This document shows positions 10,089 to 20,416 of a stretch of DNA of 64,000 bases, in pieces. The notes under the pieces were generated by a model that did not search any database, had not been told where the DNA came from, and saw nothing but the letters and a program-made list of their open reading frames with translations. This DNA comes from Hysterangium stoloniferum (Eukaryota > Basidiomycota > Agaricomycetes > Hysterangiales > Hysterangiaceae), in assembly GCA_015178975.1 (NCBI GenBank), contig WHVD01000064.1:418328-482327 (forward strand), given 5' to 3'. The position numbers and the translations under genes were made by a program. Within the stretch, counting starts at the first letter, position 1. Each line of letters opens with the position of its first letter.

Positions 10089-10500
10089 GCCAGAGAACAT
10101 AATTACCTCGTTCGTATTAAGAGTTGTAAGACCGAACTTTGAAAGTGTGGACCTGAGAAACTGCACAGATGTTGGGCTTTCCACGGGAAATCCCGCTCTA
10201 TAGCGCTACAAAAGCAGGAAGTTTCAGAAAAGAACTTTTCTAGGGAAGCATCGTATAATGATTGATGATTAATGGAAGAAGAACTTCCACTGAGAAGTGA
10301 GACCTGAGTAGGAATACGCTATATGAGAGTCGGGTATCCTGGGGGTGTAAGAATACGCTATGTGAGAATTGGGAAACCCAGGGGATCTGAGAATATGGTG
10401 GTGCAAGTTGAGTGTAACAAGGATATACATATTGAGCAGGTAACCGGTGGATACTTAGTTGGGCCGTTGGGTCTGAATACACCTGCATAGCATAAAACGA
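10089..10500 (+). other. Unit head region, no secure gene
   Basis: A short frame beginning MPENIITSFVLRVVRPNFE runs from 10089 but hits TAG after about 36 codons. The same frame is open for 61 codons in inverted copy F. Downstream, a separate conserved stretch (VECNKDIHIEQVTG) recurs in every unit copy. These could be exons of one unknown gene, but no splice model was convincing. Confidence 0.25.
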
Positions 10501-10596
10501 AAATGGTGAACAAATATTTTAGTGGATAGGGAGATATGTCTGCAAAATCAGGAAGGTTGTTACAATTGTAGCGACACGCCAAAGTCTCACCAATCA

Positions 10597-10612
10597 GGGG
10601 GGGGGGGGGGGG
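10597..10612 (+). repeat. Poly-G tract
   Basis: Sixteen consecutive G lie in the unit head between CACCAATCA and AGTGAAGG. The equivalent tract has 6 G in unit B, 7 in C, 8 in H and 19 C (other strand) in E, so its length differs in every copy. Confidence 0.9.
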
Positions 10613-11149
10613 AGTGAAGGGGACGGCGCATCGTCGCGGTCCTAGTGGCTTACACCGCGTAACAGCACGAAATGCAACTAATGTCATTTCAACTTCTTCC
10701 TATGCCACGAGTCGATGTAGATTTTACTGCCCAGTTCTCGGTACAGGACTGGGGTTGTTCATAGCTTCCAAACCCATGCGGCACTGTGAACATTGACGAT
10801 GCGATTATATAGGATCTCTAGCTTGCAATATTAATGAAGAAGATACGCACTACATTATAAATGTTGTAGAGCAACACGGGCATAAGGAAGGAAGCCTGTG
10901 TGTCAAAGACGCTTTGCTTCTACCGCGGTGAGTATGATTTGTAGTATGTTTAACTTCCCCCTAAAAAATGTATTTCTACCTTCCAAATTATAACCGTGGA
11001 TTGGCACATCCATTGATTGTCAATGAGGCTCTTCAATGGCAGCAGGACGTCCATTCCCGACCACATTTTATTCAGTTGCACATTCTCTCATCCCGCAGTC
11101 TACACATACCGACTCGAGAGGGAATTATGATCATCCTGCAGCAAAATGT

Positions 11150-11491
11150 CAAGCTGGAGTAGGACCCGAATTAGATTGAACTGTTCAGTTCCATCGTAAA
11201 GCACGATATTTAGGGTGCTTGGATCACGCTGAATGACAGAATCACCGGGGAGCTGACAGACTTCAGAGCCTAACAACTTCGCATCATGTGGGCCCGCCGA
11301 GAAACCACTTTTTCTTCATGTTTAGACTCGTGTTGACAAAATGGACTACCAGCCTTGATCACAGCCATTCCGTAAAATGGAGATATCGTGGCATTTTTAA
11401 TGTGGAGACAGGCAAAGAGGATGATGCCAAGGTGTCGCGTCGGGTATCTGTACAAGCGATGTAGAAGTGCATTGGGATCAAAAATTACCAA
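11150..11491 (-). pseudogene. ORF-Y remnant, unknown protein
   Basis: On the minus strand a frame starts at 11491 (MVIFDPNALLHRLYRYPTRH) and runs through NATISPFYGMAVIKAGSPF before a frame change. In unit D the same region reads on through HDAKLLGSEVCQLPGD and LNIVLYDGTEQFNLIR, and that sequence is also found here in a second frame down to about 11150. The repeated conservation suggests an old coding exon. I do not recognise the family. It lies downstream of the GMC fragment on the same strand. Confidence 0.3.
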
Positions 11492-11783
11492 TATGGCATG
11501 GCGAGAATCTGACGGAGAGCTAGGGAGCCATTGGAGAAATTTTGAGTTGGCTCACGTTGCTTTAAGTGATTAAACCCCAGGACGTAAGTACAATCAGAAG
11601 CAGCTCGAAGTATGTCTTTACAGCCCATGATCCAACCTCATAGTCGCACCTTGCCCGGCAACACTGTCATAAACATCAACACGTGGTGTACATTTTGTAG
11701 GTTTATACCGGTATCCAGAATATTGCGATGTTAGCAAGATATATAGATGTACATTCTCGAAAGTGGTATGATCGACCTCGAGC

Positions 11784-12505
11784 TCACCCAGCCTTGGCGG
11801 CAAGTGACTCCTTGATTAAATCCGACACTTTCTCCCCGACAGCAAGAGAAGGGGCAGTCTAGGAAACGAATGAGACGTCCAGCTTCTACAAATGCTATAG
11901 CGAACTCACCGTGTGGCCTGCTACTATGAGGGGGAAAATGGATGCATCCGCAACCCTGACGCTCTAAGCCATATACCTTCAAGGACGGGTCTACCACGCC
12001 GTTATCTTCCAACGGCGCCATACTGCAAGTGGACGTAGGATTATAAAGGGTCTCAACACATTTGCGAACTTCGTTTTCCAGCTCGTTGTCAGACAGTTTT
12101 CCCAAATTGTGGTCCAAAAGAGGGTTGTCATCCTGTTTCAACGCTGAGAGCATCGGTTCGGTATTGGCGAGCTTGATGAGAAGTTTCAGGCCGCGGACGA
12201 GTAGAGCGACCTCGCTGGTCGAATTCAAGTATTTGGGAATAACATGAATGTGAATGTCGTGAAACAGATTGAATAAAAATGTGATTTACGGACTTGGGAT
12301 CAATGAGAGGAGCATCAAATGGATCTGATGACTTAATGGTGATCAAACCACAGCTTTGAGGTCTTAAAAGATAGAAAGTCAATTTCTGCAAAATTATCCA
12401 ACCACCAAAAACTTACCTGAAGAAAACTGCGCCTAAAGTACCTAGGTCTCCGTGTGGAACAGGACCACATCCATGTTCCGTGTGACCCACGGAAACAATG
12501 AACCC
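11784..12505 (-). pseudogene. GMC oxidoreductase C-terminal fragment, unit A
   Basis: These are the last exons of a glucose-methanol-choline flavoenzyme gene. Readable blocks in order are TEHGCGPVP, TLGAV, then after an intron LTFYLLRPQS..ITIKSSDPFDAPLIDP, an intron whose donor is probably GTCCGT, LLVRGLKLLIKLANTEP, and the signature PTSTCSMAPLED..VVDPSLKVYG, which includes the first residues of the active-site region. The final exon ends near 11784 (SDLIKE...). In this copy the next signature, VRVADASIFP in copy F, is damaged. The FAD-binding N-terminal half is missing: upstream the sequence switches to sirtuin at about 12506. It cannot make an active oxidoreductase. Confidence 0.85.
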
Positions 12506-13315
12506 ACAAGTCGGTGAGGTTCACAATATAAGACAATTGAAGGACGCAGGGTACCAACTTTCAGTGCTCGGGCTGAACGTGCAATTCGCTCTTCGGCTGG
12601 GGTGGCTTGAATTTTTGACGAGGATGGCAAATTATGAGAACTCACAGCGAGTTTTACATTCAGGACAGTCCGGTGGGTTGCCCTCTCGAAAGGCTTCAAG
12701 GTATTCAGAGGTGCATTTAAAATTGGCCGCACACATTAAACACCTGACACGATGTATATCACCATGTAGCTGAACATTCCGCACCTCCTTTGTCTTGAGT
12801 TTACCTTTGCCTTTCCTGTATTTGTCACTGATTCTGATGAGCTGCAAGCCAGCCCTGTTCTTTCTTCTAGTCCATCAATGTTTTGGGTGTAAGAACGCAG
12901 AGGTTTCCCTTTCGTGGCCAGAGTCTTGATAAAATAGTGAGTTGGGGACGGGGTCGCGAGGTCGATGGATGTTTTCAGTTCTGCCATAAATGTATAGAAA
13001 AGTGCGGTGGACGTGGGATCGCGGAATAACGTAGCGTCGAATAGGTCGCGGCCTTTCATAACGGCATCTGGGTACTTCGCCTTCACGAGCGCGTACAGAC
13101 CATCTGAAGAACGAAAATCCTTCCGAATTTAGGTTAGCGGATATTGTTTGAAGACACCAGTGTGTAATTACAGGTATGCCGCATGAACAGGAGATACCCG
13201 CGCCAGTCACCACTACAATACGCTTGCTCTTGGACACGGTAAGGGAAAGTGAGGTTAAAGCGCGCGGTGTAGAGATATCAGTGGAAGATGAATTTGTATC
13301 GAGTGTGACCAGCAT
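12506..13315 (-). pseudogene. Sirtuin (Sir2 family) 5' part, unit A
   Basis: Exon 1 (13315-13172) encodes the NAD-binding start VVVTGAGISCSCGIP. A 52-bp intron (13171-13120) contains CTAAC. Exon 2 begins DFRSSDGLYALV and carries YTQNIDGLEERTG, the catalytic-histidine motif LHGD and the C-x2-C..C-x2-C zinc site (CLMC..CPEC). In this copy one G is missing in the AAAGG stretch near 12805, which shifts the frame before LHGD. The last readable sirtuin block is ARSARALKVGTLRPSIVLY. The rest of the Rossmann fold is absent and GMC sequence follows. Sirtuins are NAD-dependent deacylases, but this one should be inactive. Confidence 0.85.
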
Positions 13316-14049
13316 TGGGTGGAGGATATCTCGCGTTCAGGAAGGGATGGAGGAGAACGTCAAACACTGACTGAGTCTGCTGCTCAACACGCGACTAGTC
13401 ATGTGAGATAGCGCCCACTAGTTGCGGAATTATTGCACTCATATCTAGGTTCTGCAGCACTTAAGCCCTATAATAAACCTACATAGAATTCACGCTGGCA
13501 GTTACAACCACAACACATTGAGTATGGGTTGACAATCGGCCAAGGCTCAGTAGTCAGAGTTGCTTCGAATCAATGCATGTCTGATTGAAGCGGCTTTCTG
13601 GTTTGGCCGCTCTCTACTGTACAGCCTTCCATAATGCAATATACACAACAAACAGGAAATCGTCTTTTTGGATAATCCGGGTGGGACACGTTTTTATACA
13701 GAAACCTGAATAAAAGTGTCCATTTTCTGTCATCAACGGTTTACATATAATAGACCACTCAAGTTGGTCAACGTGACAAGTCTATTACATTGAGTTTTGA
13801 TGTTAAGCCTCTCCAACCCTGTCGTCTCGAAATCATGCTTTAATATGTGAATTTGAATAAATCTATGCGTGTCTGAAGGATGGCACGAGGTAGGAATATG
13901 AATAATTACAATGGTATTTTGACAGGTGTGGGAACCTCGCTTCGCAGCAGGTTCAAATAGCCATCCATCGATTCCGACCACTTCACCCACCTCACTCACA
14001 TTCCCCATGGACGTCTGGAGAATTATCCACCATCAGACCCACGCTCGAA
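13316..14049. other. Spacer between divergent sirtuin and ORF-X
   Basis: About 0.7 kb separates the minus-strand sirtuin from plus-strand ORF-X. It is conserved in units A, C, E and F and probably holds the divergent promoters, though no TATA box stands out. In unit C the copia element interrupts this spacer at the position equivalent to about 13727. No convincing coding frame was seen. A short frame beginning MNNYNGILTGVG at about 13900 is open into ORF-X only in copy F. Confidence 0.4.
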
Positions 14050-14599
14050 ATGATGCAACGTGTGTATTTTCCTTTCAACTTCCACTTTATTCGTGAATGG
14101 AGGACTGATGACATGTTTGATTCTGGCGGTAGGTCTTCAAGTACTGAAAGAGACCCGGACGGAGTGGGGGATATAGACATTCAGACGTATGAAGCTTCAT
14201 ATAAGATATTGTGCGACCTTTTACGCATACTCATCATGTTTTCTTCGCAGACTGGAGGAGGGACGAGCTGGTTTCGGTGCTACATTGGGGAGTCATTCTC
14301 TGCACACAGGCAGCGTGGGGACATCGCCTTTTCTCCCCACGATCGTACATGTCCCTGGTGGGCCATCGACGGCGCTGCATTTCAATAAGTCTGAGTACAC
14401 AGATCGGTAATATTGTAATCTTTAGGACAAAAATCCATGTTAACTTGAAGTATTTGTTTCCTTACGTCCTTTTAGTTCTAGCCAACGCACGAGGAGATCG
14501 GATAGTTTTGGTTCAACAGCAATGCCTGCCTACTCAAATCAGCAGGCGCCATCAGGTTTGTTCCATCCTCATTGGCCTCAATCTGAGTCAGAAATTTAG
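14050..14599 (+). CDS. ORF-X, small three-exon gene of unknown function, unit A
   Basis: Model: 14050-14186, 14251-14406, 14476-14599, giving about 138 residues. Introns of 64 and 69 bp have GT..AG ends (donor GTATGA, acceptor TTCGCAG; donor GTAATA, acceptor CTTTTAG). The protein starts MMQRVYFPFNFHF, then has EWRTDDMF, a Ser/Asp-rich stretch, a Gly/Pro-rich middle (LEEGRAGFG, HVPGGPST) and a Ser/Pro-rich end with QRTRRSDSFGST. No signal peptide, membrane segment or known domain is seen. The same model is open in units B, E and F, where a 6-base in-frame deletion (B) or small indels only change the C-terminus, which supports real coding. The start is uncertain. It could also be an old host exon set kept by chance; function unknown. 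Confidence 0.5.
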
Positions 14600-14959
14600 A
14601 GCGGAGATCAAACTAAATTTGTTTTGTAGCTCATGAATATCATAGTAGATCTACCAGGATGGAATCCCGGTAAATTCCATTTGCCAATAATCAATGACTT
14701 TTATTGATGAAAGCAAAGCCTATTGCACCACAATTTTGGGGAAGAATCCCATATGAGTGGACCACAGACTGCCGCCCCCACTCCCCCCAATCCGGAGCAC
14801 CCAGATAATCCATTTGACCGAAATACTTTCGCACGCCGGGGGAGTTTTATATAGTAAGCATTTTCATAAATAAATATATGCCGACTAACAAATTTATTAT
14901 TAAACTCGCATCTCCACTCCAGCTTCCCCGACCATTTAAATAAAAAACACGACAGACCC

Positions 14960-15709
14960 ATGGGGTCGAAGTCTGGCGCCATGGAGCATGAACCGTGGAG
15001 AAAAATGGCCAGGAAGCCAGAGGAAGTCTTTGCAAATACGACCACGCTCGCACAGTTCCCTTCCCCCTCCGCTACCCTAATGAAGCCCACAAGAGCCAAA
15101 AAGGTAGCGAAGATGAAGACGCCACCCAGTCGCATGCTTGGCCGTCTTTTCACGGTCAGCACATCGCTTATAGGGGCCGCCACCATGACCGCGGTATTTC
15201 CCAGCCCACTCGGGAAAGTAGGCAACGTCATGAGGTTCATCAGCGCCGATTCACCTACAGACTCCAAAATTTGCAAGCTGTGCTATAAGAGTTTCAAGAA
15301 AGATTCTTACCTCACCAGGCATTGGCTGCAAGTCCATGCCTATACGGACCTCAGAATTGCCCTGACACATCCCAACGCGAACCACAATGAGTTGATCATC
15401 AATTCAACAAGCAGGCGAGACATATTGCTGGCCGCCGTGTACACTTGTCCATTGGACGGGTGTTTGGGTTTGTCACAGGTCGGGGTCTTTATGACCAAAC
15501 GTTGTCTAAACAATCATATACGGGCGCACTGTAACCGCTTGAAGAAATTGGGGCAGGAAAGTGGACGGAATGTGGAGGCAGAGCTGCAACAACTGCAGGA
15601 GCAGTTCAATACATGCGTGAACAAACATCCCTTCTGGCAAGAGAGGGATGATGAATTTGCGCACTTCACATACCGAGACGTCAAGCTGGTCTGGATGTTG
15701 AATCAGTAG
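14960..15709 (+). CDS. C2H2 zinc-finger protein of unknown function, unit A
   Basis: A 249-codon uninterrupted frame starts MGSKSGAMEHEPW. Residues about 1-95 are polar and Lys/Arg/Ser/Thr-rich without a recognised domain. Residues from about 98 hold one good C2H2 finger, CKLCYKSFKKDSYLTRH with a second H five residues on (C-x2-C-x12-H-x4-H). A second, unusual one follows: C-x4-C, about 17 residues, then H-x3-H. After it come a possible coiled stretch (VEAELQQLQEQF) and the C-terminus KLVWMLNQ. The likely role is nucleic-acid binding, inferred from the fingers only. It lies 360 bp after ORF-X on the same strand. Full-length versions in B and F differ at many residues yet stay open, so the frame has probably been under selection. 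Confidence 0.65.
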   Translation: MGSKSGAMEHEPWRKMARKPEEVFANTTTLAQFPSPSATLMKPTRAKKVAKMKTPPSRMLGRLFTVSTSLIGAATMTAVFPSPLGKVGNVMRFISADSPTDSKICKLCYKSFKKDSYLTRHWLQVHAYTDLRIALTHPNANHNELIINSTSRRDILLAAVYTCPLDGCLGLSQVGVFMTKRCLNNHIRAHCNRLKKLGQESGRNVEAELQQLQEQFNTCVNKHPFWQERDDEFAHFTYRDVKLVWMLNQ

Positions 15710-16600
15710 GTGGTGCCATAGCTGAATATGACTTGTTATACAACTTGTTAGTACGGGTGCTAATCTGACCCATGTGATGGATCTACGATAAGCTGCGCCT
15801 CTTCAGGTACTGTGACACTTGCTTAATATTGTTCTTGGGGTTATTTTTCAAGTAGTACTTCAATTAAAGTTTTGACATGTCATAAGAAGTATAGAAGGTA
15901 ACAGAAACACCTGGGCGAGAATTAGCGAATGGCCGGTAGGAGGCGCTTCGGAGGATATAGATATGATAGGAATATAACCCAATGGTTTAGGAAATATGGA
16001 AAAACGGTTGTTGAAGTGCGTTTGAAACAAAGATGTTGTATCTATACAATGCGAGAGTAAATTCAGAGTGGCCCAGTCAGTGGGAATACTGGCGTTGGGT
16101 GTAAGGCTGATGTACAATATGCCTACCGTCGGTTCAGACGTCAAGAAACTAATCGCCTTCTTCATTAGGCTGATTCTTTTCCTTCACCGAAGGATCAAGA
16201 ACCTGCAAAAATAGCTCACCGATATTTGGGGGCTACAAACAGAATGGCTTCTCCGAACACGGTATTTGCGTTGTTTACATGCTACAATTGTTGGTTCCCG
16301 CACGAGCACATTTTTTCACGCTGTCCACATCTACGACAAACAATCATCATCAGTTTAATATCAGCGAGAAATTTACTATCATTTGATGTTGCCCGGAACA
16401 AAGGTATAACACCATGTCTCGCCGATAGCATTCCGATGAAAACCCTTGAGAGCAAAGATACATGCGTTTAAATAGATTTTTATTTGACAGCCCCTCGCCT
16501 TCACGACCTGTAGTAAGCACGTGTCAAATTTGCGTCGAGGGCCTTAGATGTTATCTATTCTCTTAAAATATAATTAAAAAAATATCTCCATATAAAAATA
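15710..16600. other. Tail of unit A
   Basis: About 0.9 kb follows the zinc-finger ORF. Short frames occur on both strands, for example minus 16165-15860, but none is open in all copies and none is recognised. The stretch ends in an AT-rich join (CTCTTAAAATATAATT) that precedes the head of the next unit. No repeat or RNA gene was noticed. Confidence 0.4.
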
Positions 16601-18304
16601 GTAATGCCATTCCCTACCCTGAAATATGGCAATAATCGATCCAATGACAATGAGATAAAGGCTTCTTTCATACCAAAATGAGTTCAAAGCAAGTTAGACG
16701 AGAGCTATACATTAGGTATAGTATAATGTGTGTAATAATCACGCCAGAGAAGATAATTACCTCGTTCATATTAAGAGTCCTAAGACCGAACTTGGAAGTG
16801 TGGACCTGAGAAACTGCATAGATGTCGGGCTGTCCACGGGAAATCCCGCTCCATAGCGGTACAAAGGCAAGAAGTTTCAGAAAAGAACTTTTCTAGGGAA
16901 GCATCGTATAATAACTGGTGATTAATAGAAGAAGAACTTTCACTGAGAAGTGAGTCCCGAGTGGGAATATGCTTTGTGAGAGAGTCGGGTATCCCGGGGT
17001 GTCCAAGAATATGCTATGTGAGAGTTGTTGAGAAACCCAGGGGCTCTGATAATATGCTGGTGGAAGTTGAGTGTAACAAGGATATACATATTGAGCAGGT
17101 AACTGGGTGGATACTAAGTTGGGCGGTTAGCTCTGAGTACCCCTGCATAGCATAAAACGAAAATGTTGAACAAATATTTTAGTAGATAGAGAGATATGTT
17201 TGCAAAGGTGTGTTGAAATAGTAAAATTTGAACATCTTGATGAGCGTAGTATTTTATTACGTGACATACCAGTCTCTTTGGAAGGCATGTATCCCAGCTA
17301 TCACTACTGTTTGGAATAGATAGAAGGGGGAATGCCACAGCTGCGGCTCAAAGCTAGTCGTCGGAAGAAATCATAAGAGGCTAAGTGTTCAAATCGGTAA
17401 AGTTGTTACAATTGTAGCGACATGCCCAAGTCTTACCAATCAGGGGGGAAGTGAAGGAGACGGCGTATCGTCGCGTCCTAGTGGCTTACACCGCGTAACA
17501 GCACGAAAATGCAACTGATATGTCATTTCAACTTCTTCCTATGCCACGAGTCGATGTGGATTTTATTGCCCAGTTCTTGGTACAAGACTGGGGTTGTCCA
17601 TACCCCCCAAACCCATGCAGCACTGTGAGAATTGACGATGCGACTATATATAGTATCTCTAACTTGCAATATTAACGAAGAAGATATGTACTACATTATA
17701 AATGTTGTAGAGCAACACGGGCATAAGGAAGGAAGCCTGTGTGTCCAAAACGCTTTGTTTCTACTGCGGTGAGTATGATTTGTAGTATGTTCAACTTCCC
17801 CCTAAAAAATGTATTCCTACCTTCCAAATTATACCCGTGGATTGGTACATCCATTGATTGTCAATGAGGCTCTTCAACGGCAACAGGACGTCCATTCCCG
17901 ACCGCATTTCATTCAGTTGCACATTCTAAGCCAACAGGTAAAGAGGTTGAGGTCAAAGTGTCGCGTCGGGTATCTGTACAAGCGATGTAGAAGTGCATTG
18001 GATCAGGAATACCAATGTGGCATGGCGAGGATCTGACGGAGAGCTAGGGAGCCATTGGAGAAATTTTGAGTTGGCTCACGTTGCTTTAAGTGATTAAACC
18101 CCAGGACGCAAGTACAATCAGAAGCAGCTCGCAATATGTCTTTACAGTCCATGATCCAACCTCATAGTGGCACTTCCGGCAACACTGTGCTAAACATCAA
18201 CACGTGGTGTACATTTTGTAGGTTTATACCGGGATCCAGGATATTGCGATGTTAGCAAGATATATAGATGTACATTCTCGAAACTGGTATGATTGACCTC
18301 GAGC

Positions 18305-19262
18305 TCACCCAGCCTTGGCGGCAAGTGACTCCTTGATTAAATCCGACGCCTTCTCCCCCGACAGCAGGGGAAGGGGCAGTCTAGGAAACGAATGAGACGT
18401 CCAGCTTGTAAAAACGCTATACCGAATTCACCGTGTGGCCTGCTACTATGCGGGAGAAAATGGATGCATCCACAACCCTGACGTTCTCTAAGCCATATAC
18501 CTTCAAGGAGGGGTCTACCACGCCGTTTTCTTCCAATGGCACCACACTGCAAGTGGACGTAGGATGATAAAGGGTCTCAACATGTTTGCGAACTTCGTTT
18601 TCCAGCTCGTCGTCAGACAGTTTTCCCAAATTGTGGTCCAAAAGAGGGTTGTCATCCTGTTTCAACGCTGAGAGCACCGGTTTGGTATTGGCGAGCTTGA
18701 TGAGAATTTTCAAGCTGCGAACCAGTAGAGCGACGTCGTTGGCCGAATTCAAGTATCCGGGAATAACATGAATGTCGCGAAACAGATCGAATAAAAAAGT
18801 AATTTACGGACTCAAGCACCGGGATAACCCCCCCTCTCCAAAAAATTTTAGGATCCTTAGTAGAGCCCTATTTTATATAAACTCCAATAGCATCCATTGA
18901 ATCCTTATAAGAGTTAAAAATGATTAGGGAACCTTTGAGGATCCTAAATTTTATTGGATTTTAAACCCTGCAATCACATTGTAAATCCTTAACCGATTTT
19001 AACTCGGTTATGGATCTTTTAAGGATCCAAAAGTTCGTTGGATTCTAAACCCGTCAATCACATGTTGGATCCTTAACCGACTTTAAATCGGCTAAGGATC
19101 CGATGAGTTTATCTATTGAGGATCCTAAAAAATTTTGGAGCAAGGGCTTTTCCCGGTGAAGATCAATGAGAGGAGCATCAAATGGATCTGAAGATTTAAG
19201 GGTGATCGAGCCACGGCTTTGAGGTCTTAAAAGATAGAAAGTCAATCTCTGCAAAATTATGC
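18305..19262 (-). pseudogene. GMC oxidoreductase C-terminal fragment, unit B
   Basis: The exons read LTFYLLRPQSRGSITLKSSD, LLVRSLKILIKLANTKP, PTSTCSVVPLEENGVVDP and YGLENVRVVDASIF. The inserted element at 18817-19158 splits the APLIDL exon end from its intron. Upstream (higher coordinates) there is neither a FAD-binding half nor a sirtuin; the sequence goes straight into the ORF-X spacer. Non-functional. Confidence 0.85.
18817..19158. mobile_element. CACCGGG-ended inverted-repeat element (MITE-like), 342 bp
   Basis: The ends are CACCGGGATAA... and ...TTTTCCCGGTG, and the terminal 40 bp are imperfect inverted repeats reaching CCAAAAAATTTTAGGATCCT. It is flanked by AAG on both sides, a 3-bp target duplication. 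Inside is a near-perfect palindrome GGATCCTTA.CCGA...TCGG.TAAGGATCC and a second smaller one around CCGATTTTAACTCGG. It has no coding capacity. CAC-type ends with a 3-bp duplication resemble CACTA-class elements, but the family is not certain. Confidence 0.8.
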
Positions 19263-19512
19263 AACATTTGATGTTAAGCCTCACCGGCCCTGACGTCTCG
19301 AAATCATGTGCATTTGAATAAATCTATCGTGTCTGGGCCTTGGGAAGGCTTTACAATATGAATAATTACAATGGTATTTTGACAGGTGTGGGAACCTCGC
19401 TTCGCAGCAGGTTCAAATAGCCATCCATCGATTCCGACCACTTCACCCAACTCACTCACATTCCCCATGGACGTCTGGAGAATTATCCACCATCGGACCT
19501 ACGCTGAAAACG

Positions 19513-20053
19513 ATGCAGAGTGTGTATTTTCCATTCGACTTCCAATTTATTCGAGAATGGAGGACTGATGACATGTTTCATTGTGGCGGTAGGTCTTCAA
19601 GTACTGAAAGAGACCCGGACGGAGTGGGGGATATAGACATTCAGACGTACGAAGCTTCATATAAGATATTGTGCGACCTTTTACGCATACTCATCATGTT
19701 TTCTTCGCAGACTGGAGGAGGGACGAGCTGGTTTGGGTGCTATATTGGGGAGTCATTCTCTGCACACAGGCAGCGTGGGGACATCGCCTTTTCTCCCCAC
19801 GATCGCACATGTCCCTGGTGGGCCATCGACAGCGCCGCACTTCAATGGGTTCGAGTACAGAGATAGGTAATATTGTAATCTTTAGGGCAAAAATTCATGT
19901 TAACTTGAAATATTTCCTTCTTTACGTCCTTTTAGTTCTAGCCAACGCACGCGGAGATCGGATAGTTTTGGTTCAACAGCAATGCCTGCCTACTCAAATC
20001 AGCGGGCGCCATCAGGTTTGTTCCATCCTCCTCAATCTGAGCCAGAAATTTAG
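19513..20053 (+). CDS. ORF-X, unit B
   Basis: Model: 19513-19646, 19711-19866, 19936-20053, about 135 residues. Compared with unit A it has MQSVYFPFDFQF at the start, donor GTACGA, and lacks six bases (CATTGG in A) near the end, so it loses two residues without a frame change. The stop is at the equivalent position. The neighbouring zinc-finger ORF is intact here too. Confidence 0.5.
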
Positions 20054-20416
20054 AGCGGAGATCAAACTAAATTTGTTTTGTAGCTCATGAATATCATAGT
20101 AGATCTACCAGGATGGAATCCCGGTAAATTCCATTTGCCAATCATCAATGACTTTTATTGACGAAAGCAAAGTATATTGCACCGCAATTTCGGGGAAGAA
20201 TCCCATCATATGAGTGGACCACAGACTGCCGCCCCCACTCCCCCCAATCCGGAGCACCCAGATAATCCATTTGACCGAAATACTTTCGCACGCCGGGGGA
20301 GTTTTATATAGTAAGCATTTTCATAAATAAATATATGCCGACTAACAAATTTATTATTAAACTCGCATCTCCACTCCAGCTTCCCCGAACATATAAATCT
20401 ACACCACGACAGACCC

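Larger units (their letters stand above)
9933..16600 (+). repeat. Repeat unit A (direct orientation)
   Basis: This is the first of the long repeated units. Order: head region, ORF-Y remnant (minus), GMC fragment and sirtuin fragment (minus), ORF-X and zinc-finger ORF (plus), tail. The next unit starts again with the same TAATGCCATTCCCTA sequence near 16603. From about 9940 to 13730 it is closest to inverted copy F: both share the TGCAGCACTTAAGCCC sequence upstream of the sirtuin, which C and E lack. Confidence 0.9.

Noticed and set aside
12506..13315. A functional sirtuin
   Set aside because: Every copy lacks the last part of the NAD-binding fold, and most are frameshifted; only copy F is open and it ends in unrelated residues.
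14211..14636. 141-codon frame overlapping ORF-X exons (MRPFTHTHHVFFADWRRDEL)
   Set aside because: It reads through both predicted introns in a different frame. The spliced ORF-X model explains the splice signals and frame-keeping indels better. It is not completely excluded.
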